From the NCBI RefSeq assembly GCF_030272615.1, contig NC_081411.1, forward strand, positions 184,319,572 through 184,383,571: a DNA stretch of 64,000 nt, in the 5' to 3' direction. Shown one piece after another: positions 42,678 to 53,943 of the stretch. Origin of the DNA: Cryptomeria japonica (taxonomy: Eukaryota > Streptophyta > Pinopsida > Cupressales > Cupressaceae). The position numbers were made by a program, and so were the translations under genes. The notes beneath the pieces were generated by a model. The model had not been told where the DNA came from and made no database searches. It saw only the letters and a program-made list of their open reading frames with translations. Within the stretch, counting starts at the first letter, position 1, and each line of letters starts with the position of its first letter.

Positions 42678-44473
42678 TGATGCTCTGCAAAAAGGATTAG
42701 AAAATCTGTTTGATGGCAACACACACAAGAGCACAAGAAACAAACGTTAGTGTTAGCAAAAAAAGATTATCCTAAACAGGCATATCAAGAGAGATATTAA
42801 GCATGAAATAGAAAGCATATAAACATAGAATAAAATAGCTAATCAAGATGCTCATAGTTGCTCCTCCCTTGTTCCTCTCCTCTCCAAGTCCCAAATGAGT
42901 ATAGCTCTCAGCTTTTAGCACTAGCCATGGATGCCATATGGAGATTCAAGATGGTTGAATATGATAAGCAAATACTATGCAAGAGTAGATAGTGATGCCA
43001 TGAAAAAGCTCTATGCTAATGCTAGTATAACAACAATACTCTAAATGCCTCCTTTTGCTTGAGGAGAAGGGTTCTATTTATAGAAGAAATTGGGAAATGA
43101 AGGGTTAAGATTGAATGGTTTAATCAAGGGCCAAGTTTGAAAGTTGGGGATCCATGTGCACAATTGGCACCAATAAAATGGTGACAAGTGTCAACATAGG
43201 ATTGGGTTGAGAGAAGAGGTTGGAGGCATTAAAGGCCTGAGAAGACTTCATGGTTATCTAGAAGGTAAGGGTCAAGCCTAAGTTAGGATTACCCACTGGA
43301 TTAGGAGTTAATGCAAGGATAAACCTTTGTGCAAATGATTAAGAGATAATCATGGTCAAAGCATTAATGGCCTGATGAGACCTTTGGGTTGGGTAGAGGT
43401 TGAGTCAAAACAAATGTTTTAACCATGTGGGAGGGTTTGAGGTAACCATTAATGGTTATTGGAGACTTTGGGGATTAAGTGGTTGAAGGTTGAAAGTCTT
43501 CAATGGTTATCAAAGACTTTGAGCCATTTAGTGGTTGAAGGTTGAAAGCCTTTAATGGTTATCAAAGACTTTGAGGGTTTGAGAAGTGACTTCCCTTTTG
43601 CTTAGGAATGTGACAAAGTTTAGAGAAGGGGTTAGGTTATTTAGAAGTGATTAGAAAATTCTAGAAGGGGTTTAGGCATGCAAGTGGATTTTGTAGGAAA
43701 ATTCAAGTGGGAGAAATTTTGGTATTTTCAATTAAAATAAAATCATTTATTTCAATTAAATGGTGTAATTTGCATTTGGATAAATATTCAAATAAATATT
43801 AATTTATTTAAATGAGAAAAATGAAGATAAAACATTAAAATGCTTGAAGACATTGAGGGAAACCATTAAAGGCTTGAAGACTTTTAAGGAAAACCATTAA
43901 AGTCTTAAGAAGACTTTAAGGGAAGCCATCAAGTTTGAAGACTTTAAGGGAAACCATTAAAGGTTTCAAGTGGGTGAGGATAAATAGGATTTTAAATAAA
44001 TAATTTATTTAAAATAATTGTGCAACTTGCTTTTGTAGGAAAATACAAGTGGGTGGAGGATAAAGGTGATTTTAAATAAATTATTTATTTAAAATAATTG
44101 TGCAACTTGCTTTTGTAGGAAAATGCAAGTGGGTAGAGAATAAAGGTGATTTAAATAAATGTTAATTTATTTAAATGTGAGAGGTGGGATTTTGGGGGAT
44201 TTAAATAAATATTAATTTATTTAAATGTGAGAGAATATTTAATTAAATAAATATGATTTATTTATTTAATTAATGATCTGAATTTGGTTAAGTGAATTAA
44301 ATCAAATAAATTGAATAATTTATTTAATTAATAGGAGAAGAGGGTTAAGATGAATTAATTAAATATTAATTTAATTAATTATTAATTGATGGTTAAATAA
44401 TCAAATAAATACTAAGTATTCATTTAATTACTAAGTATTCATTTAATTAAGTGGACAGATTTATGTGACTACA
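42678..44473 (-). repeat. Element 2 5' LTR (about 1.8 kb)
   Basis: On the plus strand it starts TGATGCTCTG and ends TGACTACA, so on the element strand it begins TGTAGTCACATAAATCTGTC, matching the solo LTR at 45,292. A TATA box (TATAAATAG on the minus strand) lies at 43,074-43,082. It is rich in short direct repeats (GGTTGAAGGTTGAAAG, CAACTTGCTTTTGTAGG). Confidence 0.88.
43074..43082 (-). promoter_or_regulatory. TATA box of the element 2 LTR
   Basis: TATAAATAG on the minus strand. The same string is at the equivalent place of the solo LTR (46,270-46,278). Confidence 0.65.
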
Positions 44474-44755
44474 CTCCTTATATCTCTATCTTTTTAAAAC
44501 TCCATGTTTACCATATATATATATATATATATATTTCTCTCCCTTTCTCTATAGATATCTCTATCTCTTCCTCTCTTTTTGTACCTCTCTATCCCCCTAT
44601 CTTTCTATCTTTATCTCTCCATCTATTTTCCCTCTTTCTCTCTTGCTCTATCTTCATCTCTACCTCTATTTTTCTCTCTCCCCCTCTCTTTCTAAACATG
44701 TCTAGACCTCTATCCATACATCCTCTCTCTCTTTCTTTCCCTCTCTATCTCTTGA

Positions 44756-44821
<66 letters not shown>

Positions 44822-45286
44822 CTCTTTTACTCTTTATATGTATCTCTCCATATTTTTTCCATAATCTATCCTTCTATATGTATCAAGTTAAATCTCGCTA
44901 TCTCTCTCTACCAATATTTGTCTTTCTCTATATCACTTCCTATCTCTATCTTTATCTTTCTATCTCCCCCCCTCTCTAGTTATTTTTCTTTTCCATCTCT
45001 ATCAATTCCTTCTTCTATCTCTCTATTTATCTCTTCATATCTCTACCTTGCTCTCAATCTTCCTCTTTTCTTTCTTGATCTTCATCTTTACTTCTATCTC
45101 CATCTATATCTTCTTTTATAACTCTATCTATTTGCTCCCTCTCTCTCATTGTTTCCCCCTCCATCTCTCTATCCTCTAGGATGAAACTTTATTAGAATAT
45201 AATATTTATGATTATACATTGTATTTTATTCTATTAATAATGATGTCGCTCGTGTAAACTATATATATGTTAAGAACAACTCATTA

Positions 45287-45291
45287 CTTAG
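45287..45291. other. Target-site duplication CTTAG (left)
   Basis: CTTAG directly before the TG of the solo LTR, repeated at 46,739-46,743. The uninterrupted copy 1 has a single CTTAG at the same site near 27,800. Confidence 0.93.
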
Positions 45292-46738
45292 TGTAGTCAC
45301 ACAAATCTGTCCAGCTTAATTAAATGAATATTTTGTATTTATTTGATTAAAAATCCACTAACCATCAGTTAATTAAATTAATATTTAATTAATTCATCCC
45401 CAAACATTCTTCTATTAATTAAATAAATTATTCAATTTATTTTAATTAATTCATTAAAATCAAATTCCAATTAATTAAATAAATAAAATCAATTTATTTA
45501 ATTAAAATCTCTTTTTCCTCTTTTAAATAAATTAAATTAACATTTATTTAAATCATTTTAAAAACCTCCCCCACTTGCATTTTCCTACAAATGCAACTTG
45601 CACACATTTATTGAAATAAATGAATTTTTATTTTAATAAAATCCTATTTTCCCTCACCCACCAAATCCACTTGCAAATCTAATCCTCTTCTAGATTCTTC
45701 TAATAGCTTCTAATTAGCCTAAACCATCTTCTAAACTTTGTCACATTCCTAAGCAAATGGAGTCACTTCTCAAAGCCTAAAAGTCTTTGATAACCATTAA
45801 AGGCTTTCAACCTTCAACCACTTAATTCCTCAAAGTCTTTGATAACCATTGAAGGCTTCCAACTTTCAACCACCAAATCCCCAAAGTCTCCAATAACCAT
45901 TAATGGTTAATTCAAACTCTCCCACATGGTTAAAACATTTGTTTTGACTCAACCTCTACCCAACCCAAGGGTCTCATCAAGCCTTTAATGCTTTGACCAT
46001 GATTATCTCTTAATCATTTGCACAAAGGTTTATCCTTGGATTAACTCTTAATCTAGTGGATAATCTTAATTTAGGCTTGACCCTTACCTTTTAGATAACC
46101 ATGAGGTCTTTTCAGGCCTTTAATGCCTCCAACCTCTTCTCTCAACCCAATCCTGTATTGACACTTGTCACCATTTTATTGGTGCAAATTGTGCACATGG
46201 ATCCCCAACTTTCAAGCTTGACCCTTGATTAAACCTTTCAATCCTGGCCATCCATTGCTCCATTTTTCCTATAAATAGAGCCCATTCCTTCATAATCCAG
46301 ATCCTGAAAACTTGTATGCATTTAGGCTATAGACATTTTTAGAGAGCATTTAGCATAGCATAACTAAAATCTTGTCTTTCGGTAAAATCAATCATTTTAG
46401 CATCAATAGTATATTATTTAGCTTTTCATTTCACATTTAGAGCTATACTACAATCTCAATCCTCCATAAGCATCCATAGTGCAAAAAGCTGCTGAGAGCT
46501 ACACTATTTTGGAACTTGGAGAGGAGAGGAACAAGGGAGAAGAAGTTAAGGTCATGCTAAGAGGCAGTTGGAGATGTCTCATAATCTTTGTTTTGTTTAT
46601 TAGATATATTAGCATGCTTTTTAGTGTCTCTTTTGGTATGCCTTCATAGATTAGTTTTTGATTGACTAACACTAATCGTTTTTGTGTCTTTGGTGTTGTT
46701 TATCATTTGCTAACCTTGTGCCATTTAGGAGGGCATCA
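45292..46738 (+). mobile_element. Solo LTR, 1,447 bp, element 2 family
   Basis: It starts TGTAGTCACACAAATCTGTC and ends AGGAGGGCATCA, flanked by CTTAG on both sides. It is homologous to the 5' LTR of element 2 but in opposite orientation and without internal sequence, so an insertion has collapsed by recombination between its two LTRs. A TATA box is at 46,270-46,278. It is absent from copy 1 at the same place, so it arrived after the duplication or is polymorphic. Confidence 0.93.
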
Positions 46739-46743
46739 CTTAG
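46739..46743. other. Target-site duplication CTTAG (right)
   Basis: Partner of 45,287-45,291; copy 2 sequence resumes immediately. Confidence 0.93.
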
Positions 46744-46816
46744 TGTTTTATTACATGATGACATCTCTTAGTGAGAGTAGCTTTGTTTGAAACAATGCTA
46801 CTTCGAACATTGTCTC

Positions 46817-47998
46817 AAAGAAGGGCAAAATGTAAACACTTAAAATTGTCCCATTAGTAATATCACTAATAATTCTTCTATATTAATTAAATAATATTTA
46901 ATTATTTCAATTTTAATCTAATTTCATTCTTCTAAGTCAATAATATCATTTTCCATCATAAGATATAATTATTCAATTTCTTTCTTAATCATCTAATCAT
47001 TTAATCATTCTTCTTCAAAAATTAATTAAATAATTTTATTATTTAATTAATTATGATTATTTACCTTAATTAAATAATTTTATTATTTAATTAAGTTCAA
47101 TTTCTATTTTCCCATAATTAAATAATTTATTTAAATTATTTAATTACGTAATTATGTCCCCCAAATGATTTTATTTTTATAAATTTATCTAACTTAATTT
47201 CCCATCATTTTGAATAATTCAAATCTCCCCAAATTCAAATTTCTTCCAATTAATTTGATTTATTGTAAATTTACGTGTTGTTTAACATTTTCGAAAACCA
47301 AAATGCAAATTAAATTACATTTCATGGTAATTTCCTACAACACATGCCAAAAATCTATCTGCCACTAACATCTAGTCAACTCTCAATCAACCTTTTTTGA
47401 CTAATCGGGTAACTATCAATCACCTTGTTTTTACTGATAAACCAATTTAGTTAACAACTTAATCAATTTAGTCATCTAGTCAATCAATCCAGTTAACTAA
47501 CCAATAAAATTTACTGACTAATCAATCAATTATGTTCAACTCCCAATCAAACTAGTTATCTCTTCAATCAAGATAGTTGATCTATCAATCAAACTTAGTC
47601 AGCATGAACAATTCTCTTCCACCAACATGTCACATAAAATATCAACAATTGATAGATTCAGTTCTCAATCACATCTCAACCATCCAATCAGACTCTCTAG
47701 AATATATAAATTGAACATCATTTTCCTTTTTTGAAGAATCACTATCTTCAAATTCTTGTGTCATCATATTGTTGGTCTTTCACAACACAACTCTGAGAGC
47801 AATCATACCAACATATCACAAGAAGCAGGAGAGAAATGGAAGTGACATGGATAGATTCAACACGAGGTTTTTGATGCATTAATTTATTTTTTTTGTTGAA
47901 TTCTTATAGCATACTTTCATTGATGTTATAGATTTGATTAATTAAATTGGTCTTGGTGGTTTCTCGTTAATCTAATTATAATAATGGTGAATTTACAT
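46817..47998 (+). repeat. Polypurine tract and LTR-like block (copy 2)
   Basis: Copy of 27,871-29,052. The tract ends at 46,830 and the LTR-like block starts TGTAAACACTTAAAATTGTC at 46,831. Confidence 0.6.
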
Positions 47999-49370
47999 GT
48001 ACATAATAAGTTATAATTAATATTACATAAATATAATTAAAATAATAAATCTTAAACTAATAATTAATAATTAAGTTTAAGATTATTTTTATTATTATAA
48101 TTATAATTATAATTACATGAATTTTTAGTTATATTAAGATTATGTTTTTAAGAAAAATATATATTTTCACTATATTATTTATATTATAATATAACTATTA
48201 CTATTATTTTATTGAAGTGAGAGTCATAGTTAATATTACATAAACATAATTAAAAAAATAGAATTTTAAAATAATAATAATTATGAATTACAACAAATAA
48301 TTTTATTACAATACTATGAAGAAGAATTATCCGCGTAGAACTTCTCACTTATATTTTGAAAAATAAAACATTATTAAAAACTATATATTTATTTTCAAAA
48401 ATAACTTTATTTGTAATATTATAAACAAAAAATAGAAAACTATTTAAAATAAATAGTTATTTTAAAATATAAAATATTTAGAAAACCTAAAAATTTTATA
48501 AATTTTTAAACCAATAATATTTTTTACATTATAAATTCAAAAATATAAATCTCAAAATTTCAAAAATATAAATCTCAAATTTATAATAAAAATAATAATA
48601 ATCTCTTCTGATATGTGTAAAACACTCCCTAATAAATAAATAAATAAGATGCTCCAAGAAAGATCCTTCCATTTCATGTCAAATATTTTACACTGAAGGG
48701 GTATCTTATATTTTACATTATAAGTTCAAAGATACGTCGAAGGCATATCTTATATGAGATGCACCTCCTATATTTCAAAATCAATGGCAAAAATGGATTA
48801 AAAAAGGATGTAAGATGATGCAATAGATCCTGATCGTTCATCATTTTCGATTTACTTTTCGGTTGAAGTAATAGAAATACATCTCCTTTTTAATCCTCTT
48901 CAATTTTTACCTCTTCTTGCTTCAATCCTACAAGGAAAAACACACATTCCATTTTAATCCCTCTCCTCATGAATGGAAATTTTCCACAAGCAAAACAGAG
49001 AATCGTTTTTCAATCAAGAATTAAAAAATACCAGGAAGGTCGGCCTTGAGAACGTGTGCATCAGGGTTTCCTTCTAATTGATCTGTGTATTTGCTACAGT
49101 CGTTGCATCCCTTGCAAAATCTGTGGAGGAACTTGCTACATCCCTGAAAATTGAGGAATCGAAAACCTGAAAATGATCCCACACGTCCACTAAAAATGGA
49201 TCGTACACAACAAAGGACCTCCTACCCCAAAGACTTGGAATAAGAGACATTTGTTAGCGCTTCACAATAAAAGCTTTGCAAATCAAAATTTGTGCTTAAA
49301 ATATTCTAATGCTAGGGCAATTCCAGATTGCTCATATATATAATGCTAATAGGTTGCAATCATACGAAGG
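47999..49370. other. AT-rich intergenic DNA (copy 2)
   Basis: Counterpart of 29,053-30,420, with no recognised gene. Confidence 0.5.
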
Positions 49371-49374
49371 CTGT

Positions 49375-49776
49375 GGCAAAGGTCAAGTAGTTCCAGATGT
49401 TCCCGAAGCCACTAGAGTCTTCTAGCGGTTATGGCAACCACATTGTCTCATGGAAAGCAATGATTGTAGGATACACACAAAACAACATGTTGAAAAGGCC
49501 TTCAAAAATTTAAGCAAATGCAATTGGTAGACCTTGTAAACCCAGTCTCGCTAACTTTTTCCAGTATCCTTCCACGTTGTGCAAAAATGGGTGCTTTAGA
49601 ACTAGGAATGGATATCCATAAAACCATAATCCAATGTGGACTCTCATCGGATGTCATCCTTGCAAATGCCATGGTAGAAATGTAAGCAAAATGTGGAAGC
49701 CTACAAAAGGCGCTAGAATTGTTTGACAAAATGTCTCAAAAAGAAGTAGTCTCATGGAATGCGATGATTTCATGAT
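49375..49776 (+). pseudogene. PPR protein fragment (copy 2)
   Basis: The counterpart of 30,430-30,830. Here the codon after VEM is TAA (near 49,683), where copy 1 has TAC in EMYAKCG, so the copy 1 frame is cut. Neither copy encodes a working PPR protein. Confidence 0.85.
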
Positions 49777-51217
49777 GTGCACAAAGTTAATTCTTTGGAA
49801 ATGCCTTAGAATCTTGTAAACAATTGACAGGTGTAAAGCCATCTTCAATTTCAAGATCAGATTCTCTAGAAATGTCTTCTGCCATTTCCAATTTCCATTT
49901 CCTCCATGTCGGCTTGCAAGATCAAAGACAATTTGCCTCTCTCCACAATGACTTCTTTATAACTGTACAAGAAACAAGTCCCTGACTCCTCCACACCAAT
50001 AATGATGCAGAAGACCTATCTAATGTCGATCTCGAAACACCTCGTCGTGTCCTTCATATTAAGATCTAATTTTCATTTATTATAAACAGATTGAAGCAAC
50101 CATTGTAGGAAGATTGGTTTGGGTTTGGCCCATCTTTTGAAACAATGCCATCCAAAAATACACTGAAAATAGATAGTCCAGGTTAGAAGATTCTGTAATA
50201 GATAGTCCTAGCCTAAAAGAACTCTGCAATAGATGGGTGCCAAACAAAAGAAATTCCAATCAAACTTTTAGATAAATTATTGTGCCATAATGAAGTAGTC
50301 AAATGCCACTGTTTTAGAGAGAATTGAATGGATATTTGCGGTTAGAACATTTCAAAAACAATAATAATTTACACAAAAGTGTAAGATGGGGTGTGAAAAT
50401 TTTGTTTTCCATTCCAACACAATTCCATTGAAAAACAGAGAACTTGGAAACTTTATTTCAACTCAATTAAAATCTTCATGTATATCATCTTAAGAGAGAG
50501 AAGGCTTCCAAAAAATGTATAAACTAGTAAGCAAAATCAACTTGCTTTACAATCATGTTTTAACGCTACAACAGTAATCTTAGAAGGATATTCATAGAGC
50601 AGTTCAAAAAGACAAATTTGGCGTAACTGCGAGCATATGCACTTAAAATTAGATCCTGCAGAGCAGTTTGCTTAAAAAATTTGACTGAACTGATGCTAAA
50701 CACCATTTAATTTCATGAACTGAGAGGTATTAGTGTATCTAAATGCTTTGTCATTGTGAAATTAGGGAATGAACTTGCTTGACACATATGTGCTATTTCT
50801 AGAATATCTCCCTCTGATGTGTGTCTACCTATTAATAAATAGATTCACCCGCCCCCGATTCCTCCCTACTATCTTTTGCTGAAAGCATTCTTTATTTGAA
50901 ATGGATCGATTGATTTTTCAAATCAAGGGTCCATATTTCATTAAGGGGCATGCAAGACTATTGCAACGTCCACAACCATCCGATCATTTATCTTGGAATT
51001 TTGTATTTTGTCGTTCACGATTTTTTCCCTACCATTTGTTCACCCGTTGACTATCACTATTTTTCCCTTCTCTTCAAGTATATTTGTACGATGGGTAGTC
51101 TTCGCTATAGCTTAGGTAAATGCATATGAGATTGGGAGATTATTTAAGCAAAAGGAGACCACTTTAAACTCATAGCCTCTATTTTAAAAGTTAAGTTTAA
51201 CCAAACAAAACAACAAA
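49777..51217. other. Unassigned DNA (copy 2)
   Basis: Counterpart of 30,831-32,270. Nothing recognised. Confidence 0.45.
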
Positions 51218-52100
51218 GGGCATGTTTCCATGCGACTGCTTAGCTTATTTTGGTTAGCAATAGCTGCTCAATTTTTTTAGGAAATATTTGTGGAGCTAGT
51301 GGCCCCATGAGTATATTTTTTTGCTAATTTTTAAGCAACATCTTAAAATTGGTATTAATAATATTAATAATAATTTGTACACAAGAAAAAATAGAAATAA
51401 AATATTAAAAAAAAAAGAGGGAAACAAATTTGTGAAGCCACGTGACATTTTTGGCAATAAACAGTTGCTGCTTATTTCGAGCCCCCCTATTTTCCCACAT
51501 CTTAGGGCATGTTCCCATGCGGCTACTTAGCTTATTTTGGCTAGCAGCCGCTGCTTAATATTTTTAGGGATTATTTGTGAAGCAGTTGACCTCATGGATA
51601 TTTATCTTTGCTGTTTATTTTTAAGCAAAACATCTTAAATTTGTATTAATAACATTAATACTAATTTGTGCACTTAAAATTTGGAAAAAAAAAAGAAATA
51701 AAATCTTAAAAAAAAGAGGGAAAGAAAATTGTGGAGCTATGTGACATTTTTGTTAATAAGCAACCACTTATTTCCAGCCCCCCCTTTTGTTCCATAGCTT
51801 ATTTCTAATTCCTAAACAATAGTTGCTCCACCAAAATAGGGAAAAATTCTTAATTATACATTTTTTTACAATTATTAAGTTGCATGGGAACACTTATTTG
51901 CTTAAATTTAAGCAGAAAATAGAGTTAAGCAGCCACATGGGAACATGATGTTATTTTCAATTCCTAAATAGTAGTTGCTCCACTAAAATAGCAAAAGATT
52001 CTAAATTATCCTTTCCCAACAATTTTAAATTTGCATGGGAATACTCGAGCAGCTTAAAATTAAGCAGAAAATGGACTTAAGCAGCCGCATGGGAAGATGA
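51218..52100. mobile_element. Nested fold-back (MITE-like) element
   Basis: Two left arms (GGGCATGTTTCCATGCGACT at 51,218 and GGGCATGTTCCCATGCGGCT at about 51,505) and two inverted right arms (ending CAGCCACATGGGAACATG near 51,946 and AGCAGCCGCATGGGAAGATG near 52,100) are present. Each left arm is about 285 bp and the two are related over their length, including CTTAGCTTATTTTGG and GAGGGAAA blocks. No coding sequence is present. The arms suggest a non-autonomous DNA transposon inserted into, or tandemly amplified with, a copy of itself. A hAT relation is possible but unproven. Confidence 0.7.
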
Positions 52101-53099
52101 AGTAATAGCTCTTTTTTCGATGTACCTTAATATTATAAAATATTATTTCAAAAGGATTCTTTCTTAAAGATATTTTTAAAAATATTTTGTGGTGTATTCT
52201 ATTATCTTTTATATCAATTATTTTATTATATATTTAGTTTAAAGAAAATTTATATTATAATTATATATTTAAAAATATTTATGATTTAACTATTTTTTCA
52301 ATATACATATTATATAAGATATAATTAATATATTAAATATTTATATTTATCTTATTTAAATTAATGTATAAGAAATCCAATATTTTGACTAATCTTTTAG
52401 AGAGATGAAATGATAAGGGTGAAAGGTGATAAATTAGGTAGGAGGCAGGAGGGAGGGACCAAAAACTGTTACTTACCCTAAATAATATAAGCCATTAAAA
52501 CTTAATTGTCCAAACACTAGTCAAGTGTCATGCCCAAGCTTTTGGGCACAAACGGAATAATTTTTTTTTTTTTTAAATATACTTAACCTAGTACGACTAA
52601 CTTAATAAAACAATGCAACTCATTTGTTCTTAACTATGTTTTGAGTGAATCAAACAACTAAGCCAATTGGCAAAATAAAACATATTAGTTACAAGCGGAT
52701 TAAAAATCTCTAACAAAATAAATATTGTCTTCCATTAATACATAATTAAAATCTCAAACTTAACAATTAATCTCAAATTTAAATGATCAATATTTATCTT
52801 ATAGTTCTTTAATTACCTAGGATCTAATAAATTGTCCTAGTCATTAGATTAAACAAACCTATTAGATAAAATTTTCATAAAATAAAATACCTTATAAATT
52901 CAAAATTTAAAAGGGCCAACTTGACCCTACATATTTCATTTTGTTTTCCCAAGGGTTTATCCTACCCAAGAGTTTTAAATTCTTCTTATTAAAATGCTTC
53001 TACAATCATTTAATAATTTAAAAGTGCATTAATTAATTTACAAGTAACCATTTGGATTCCATATAAATATAAAATTTAATTACATATATATATTTATAA

Positions 53100-53100
<1 letters not shown>
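52101..53100. other. AT-rich DNA without recognised features
   Basis: Scattered A/T runs and no gene. A 14-base T run lies near 52,561-52,575. Confidence 0.5.

Positions 53101-53101
<1 letters not shown>

Positions 53102-53173
<72 letters not shown>
53102..53173. repeat. (AT)n microsatellite
   Basis: About 36 AT units without interruption, at the left border of the GC-rich island. Confidence 0.95.
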
Positions 53174-53175
<2 letters not shown>

Positions 53176-53315
53176 CAAGAGGAAAAGGGGGGGTTTTTTT
53201 TTTCTTTATTTTATTTATTTACTTATAAAAGAATTCAACCAATGTCACAAACTATCCCTAATTTTTTTAAACACCCACCCCACACATAATTTTATTTAAA
53301 ACTTATGTGTGTTTG

Positions 53316-53421
53316 CCCTAACCCGAAACTAGGGTTAGGGCTTGTGTGTTATAACATACACACATTTTTTTTTTTTCTTTATCTATTAGCATTTTTCCCT
53401 AACCCGAAAATTGGGTTAGGG
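53316..53421. repeat. Two telomere-like palindromes
   Basis: CCCTAACCC ... GGGTTAGGG occurs at 53,316-53,340 and again at 53,397-53,421, each with a 7-bp loop. The 81-bp spacing and shared surroundings (GGGCTTRTGTGTG) indicate a tandem duplication. It resembles but is not the plant telomere repeat (TTTAGGG). Confidence 0.85.
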
Positions 53422-53442
53422 CTTATGAGTGTGTATGTGTGT

Positions 53443-53780
53443 GTGCAGGTGCGGCCGCGGTGGCCTGAGCTTTAAAACTCGGCGGAGCTGAAAGAGAAAT
53501 GGCAGAGGGATCCGAGCCGGGGTTTTTCGCGGGAGTGGGAGGAGGCGGTGGGGGGGGTTTCCCCCGGGCGTTACTGTGCTTACCCACAGTGCGGCTGAGT
53601 ACCGTCCACTGTGGATAAACACAGTGGCAGTCGGGAGCCACCACCACTGTGGTTGCCCACAGTGGGGGACTCGGTGCCGTCCATTGTGGTTTCCCATAGT
53701 GGCGGTCCCAAGCCGTCCACTGTAAACAACCACAGTGGAGGCACAATTGCGCCGTCCACTGTGTTCACAGGGGTTCGGTT
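53443..53780. other. GC-rich island
   Basis: A sharply GC-rich segment (GCGGCCGCGGTGGCC, then runs of G and C) within AT-rich DNA. It contains the hairpin repeat array below. Open frames on both strands are by-products of composition and the repeat; no family is recognised. Confidence 0.7.
53573..53774. repeat. Six palindromic repeats of about 37 bp
   Basis: Units start with ACTGTG (or ATTGTG/ACTGTA) at 53,573, 53,608, 53,646, 53,683, 53,719 and 53,758. Each is of the form CCACTGTGG, a 4-6 bp loop, then CCACAGTGG, separated by spacers that often end GCCGT. Most units can form a hairpin with an 8-9 bp stem; paired changes such as ATTGTGG with CCATAGT leave partial pairing. Confidence 0.85.
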
Positions 53781-53853
53781 TCACCGAAATCATGGTGATA
53801 TTTTTTTGTTATTTATTTATTTATTTATATTAGTTTTATAATATGGTAAAAAA

Positions 53854-53860
<7 letters not shown>

Positions 53861-53940
<80 letters not shown>
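53861..53940. repeat. (TA)n microsatellite
   Basis: Forty uninterrupted TA units form the right border of the GC-rich island region. Confidence 0.95.

Positions 53941-53943
<3 letters not shown>

Larger units (their letters stand above)
32515..44473 (-). mobile_element. Element 2: Tat-lineage Ty3/gypsy retrotransposon, 3' truncated
   Basis: A minus-strand element of about 12 kb. In its own direction it has: the 5' LTR (44,473-42,678), a leader (42,677-39,959), gag (39,958 to about 38,045), protease, RT, RNase H, a second RNase H and integrase (ending at 32,670), then about 150 bp of post-integrase DNA. The 3' LTR and some 1-2 kb of 3' DNA are missing, judged against element 1. Two RNase H domains in a row are a known mark of the Tat lineage. 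Coding capacity is destroyed by one frameshift and at least five stops. Confidence 0.93.
44474..51458. repeat. Segmental duplication, copy 2
   Basis: Matches 26,919-32,514. The 45,292-46,743 segment (solo LTR and one target copy) is extra. The microsatellites are shorter than in copy 1: (AT)n about 22 bp at 44,513 against about 68 bp, and (CT)n of about 37 bp at 44,762. Copy 2 starts exactly at the outer edge of the element 2 LTR. Confidence 0.93.

Noticed and set aside
44698-45121. Open frames in the CT tract of copy 2
   Set aside because: Same microsatellite artefact as in copy 1.
53316-53421. True interstitial telomere
   Set aside because: The arms are single partial units in inverted orientation, not a TTTAGGG tandem array.
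53573-53774. CRISPR-like array
   Set aside because: Units are palindromic with variable short spacers, no leader or cas genes, and the DNA is plant nuclear.
53416-53841. Open frames on both strands across the GC-rich island
   Set aside because: They follow from the hairpin repeat and GC-rich composition; Trp/His/Gly patterns repeat with the DNA unit.
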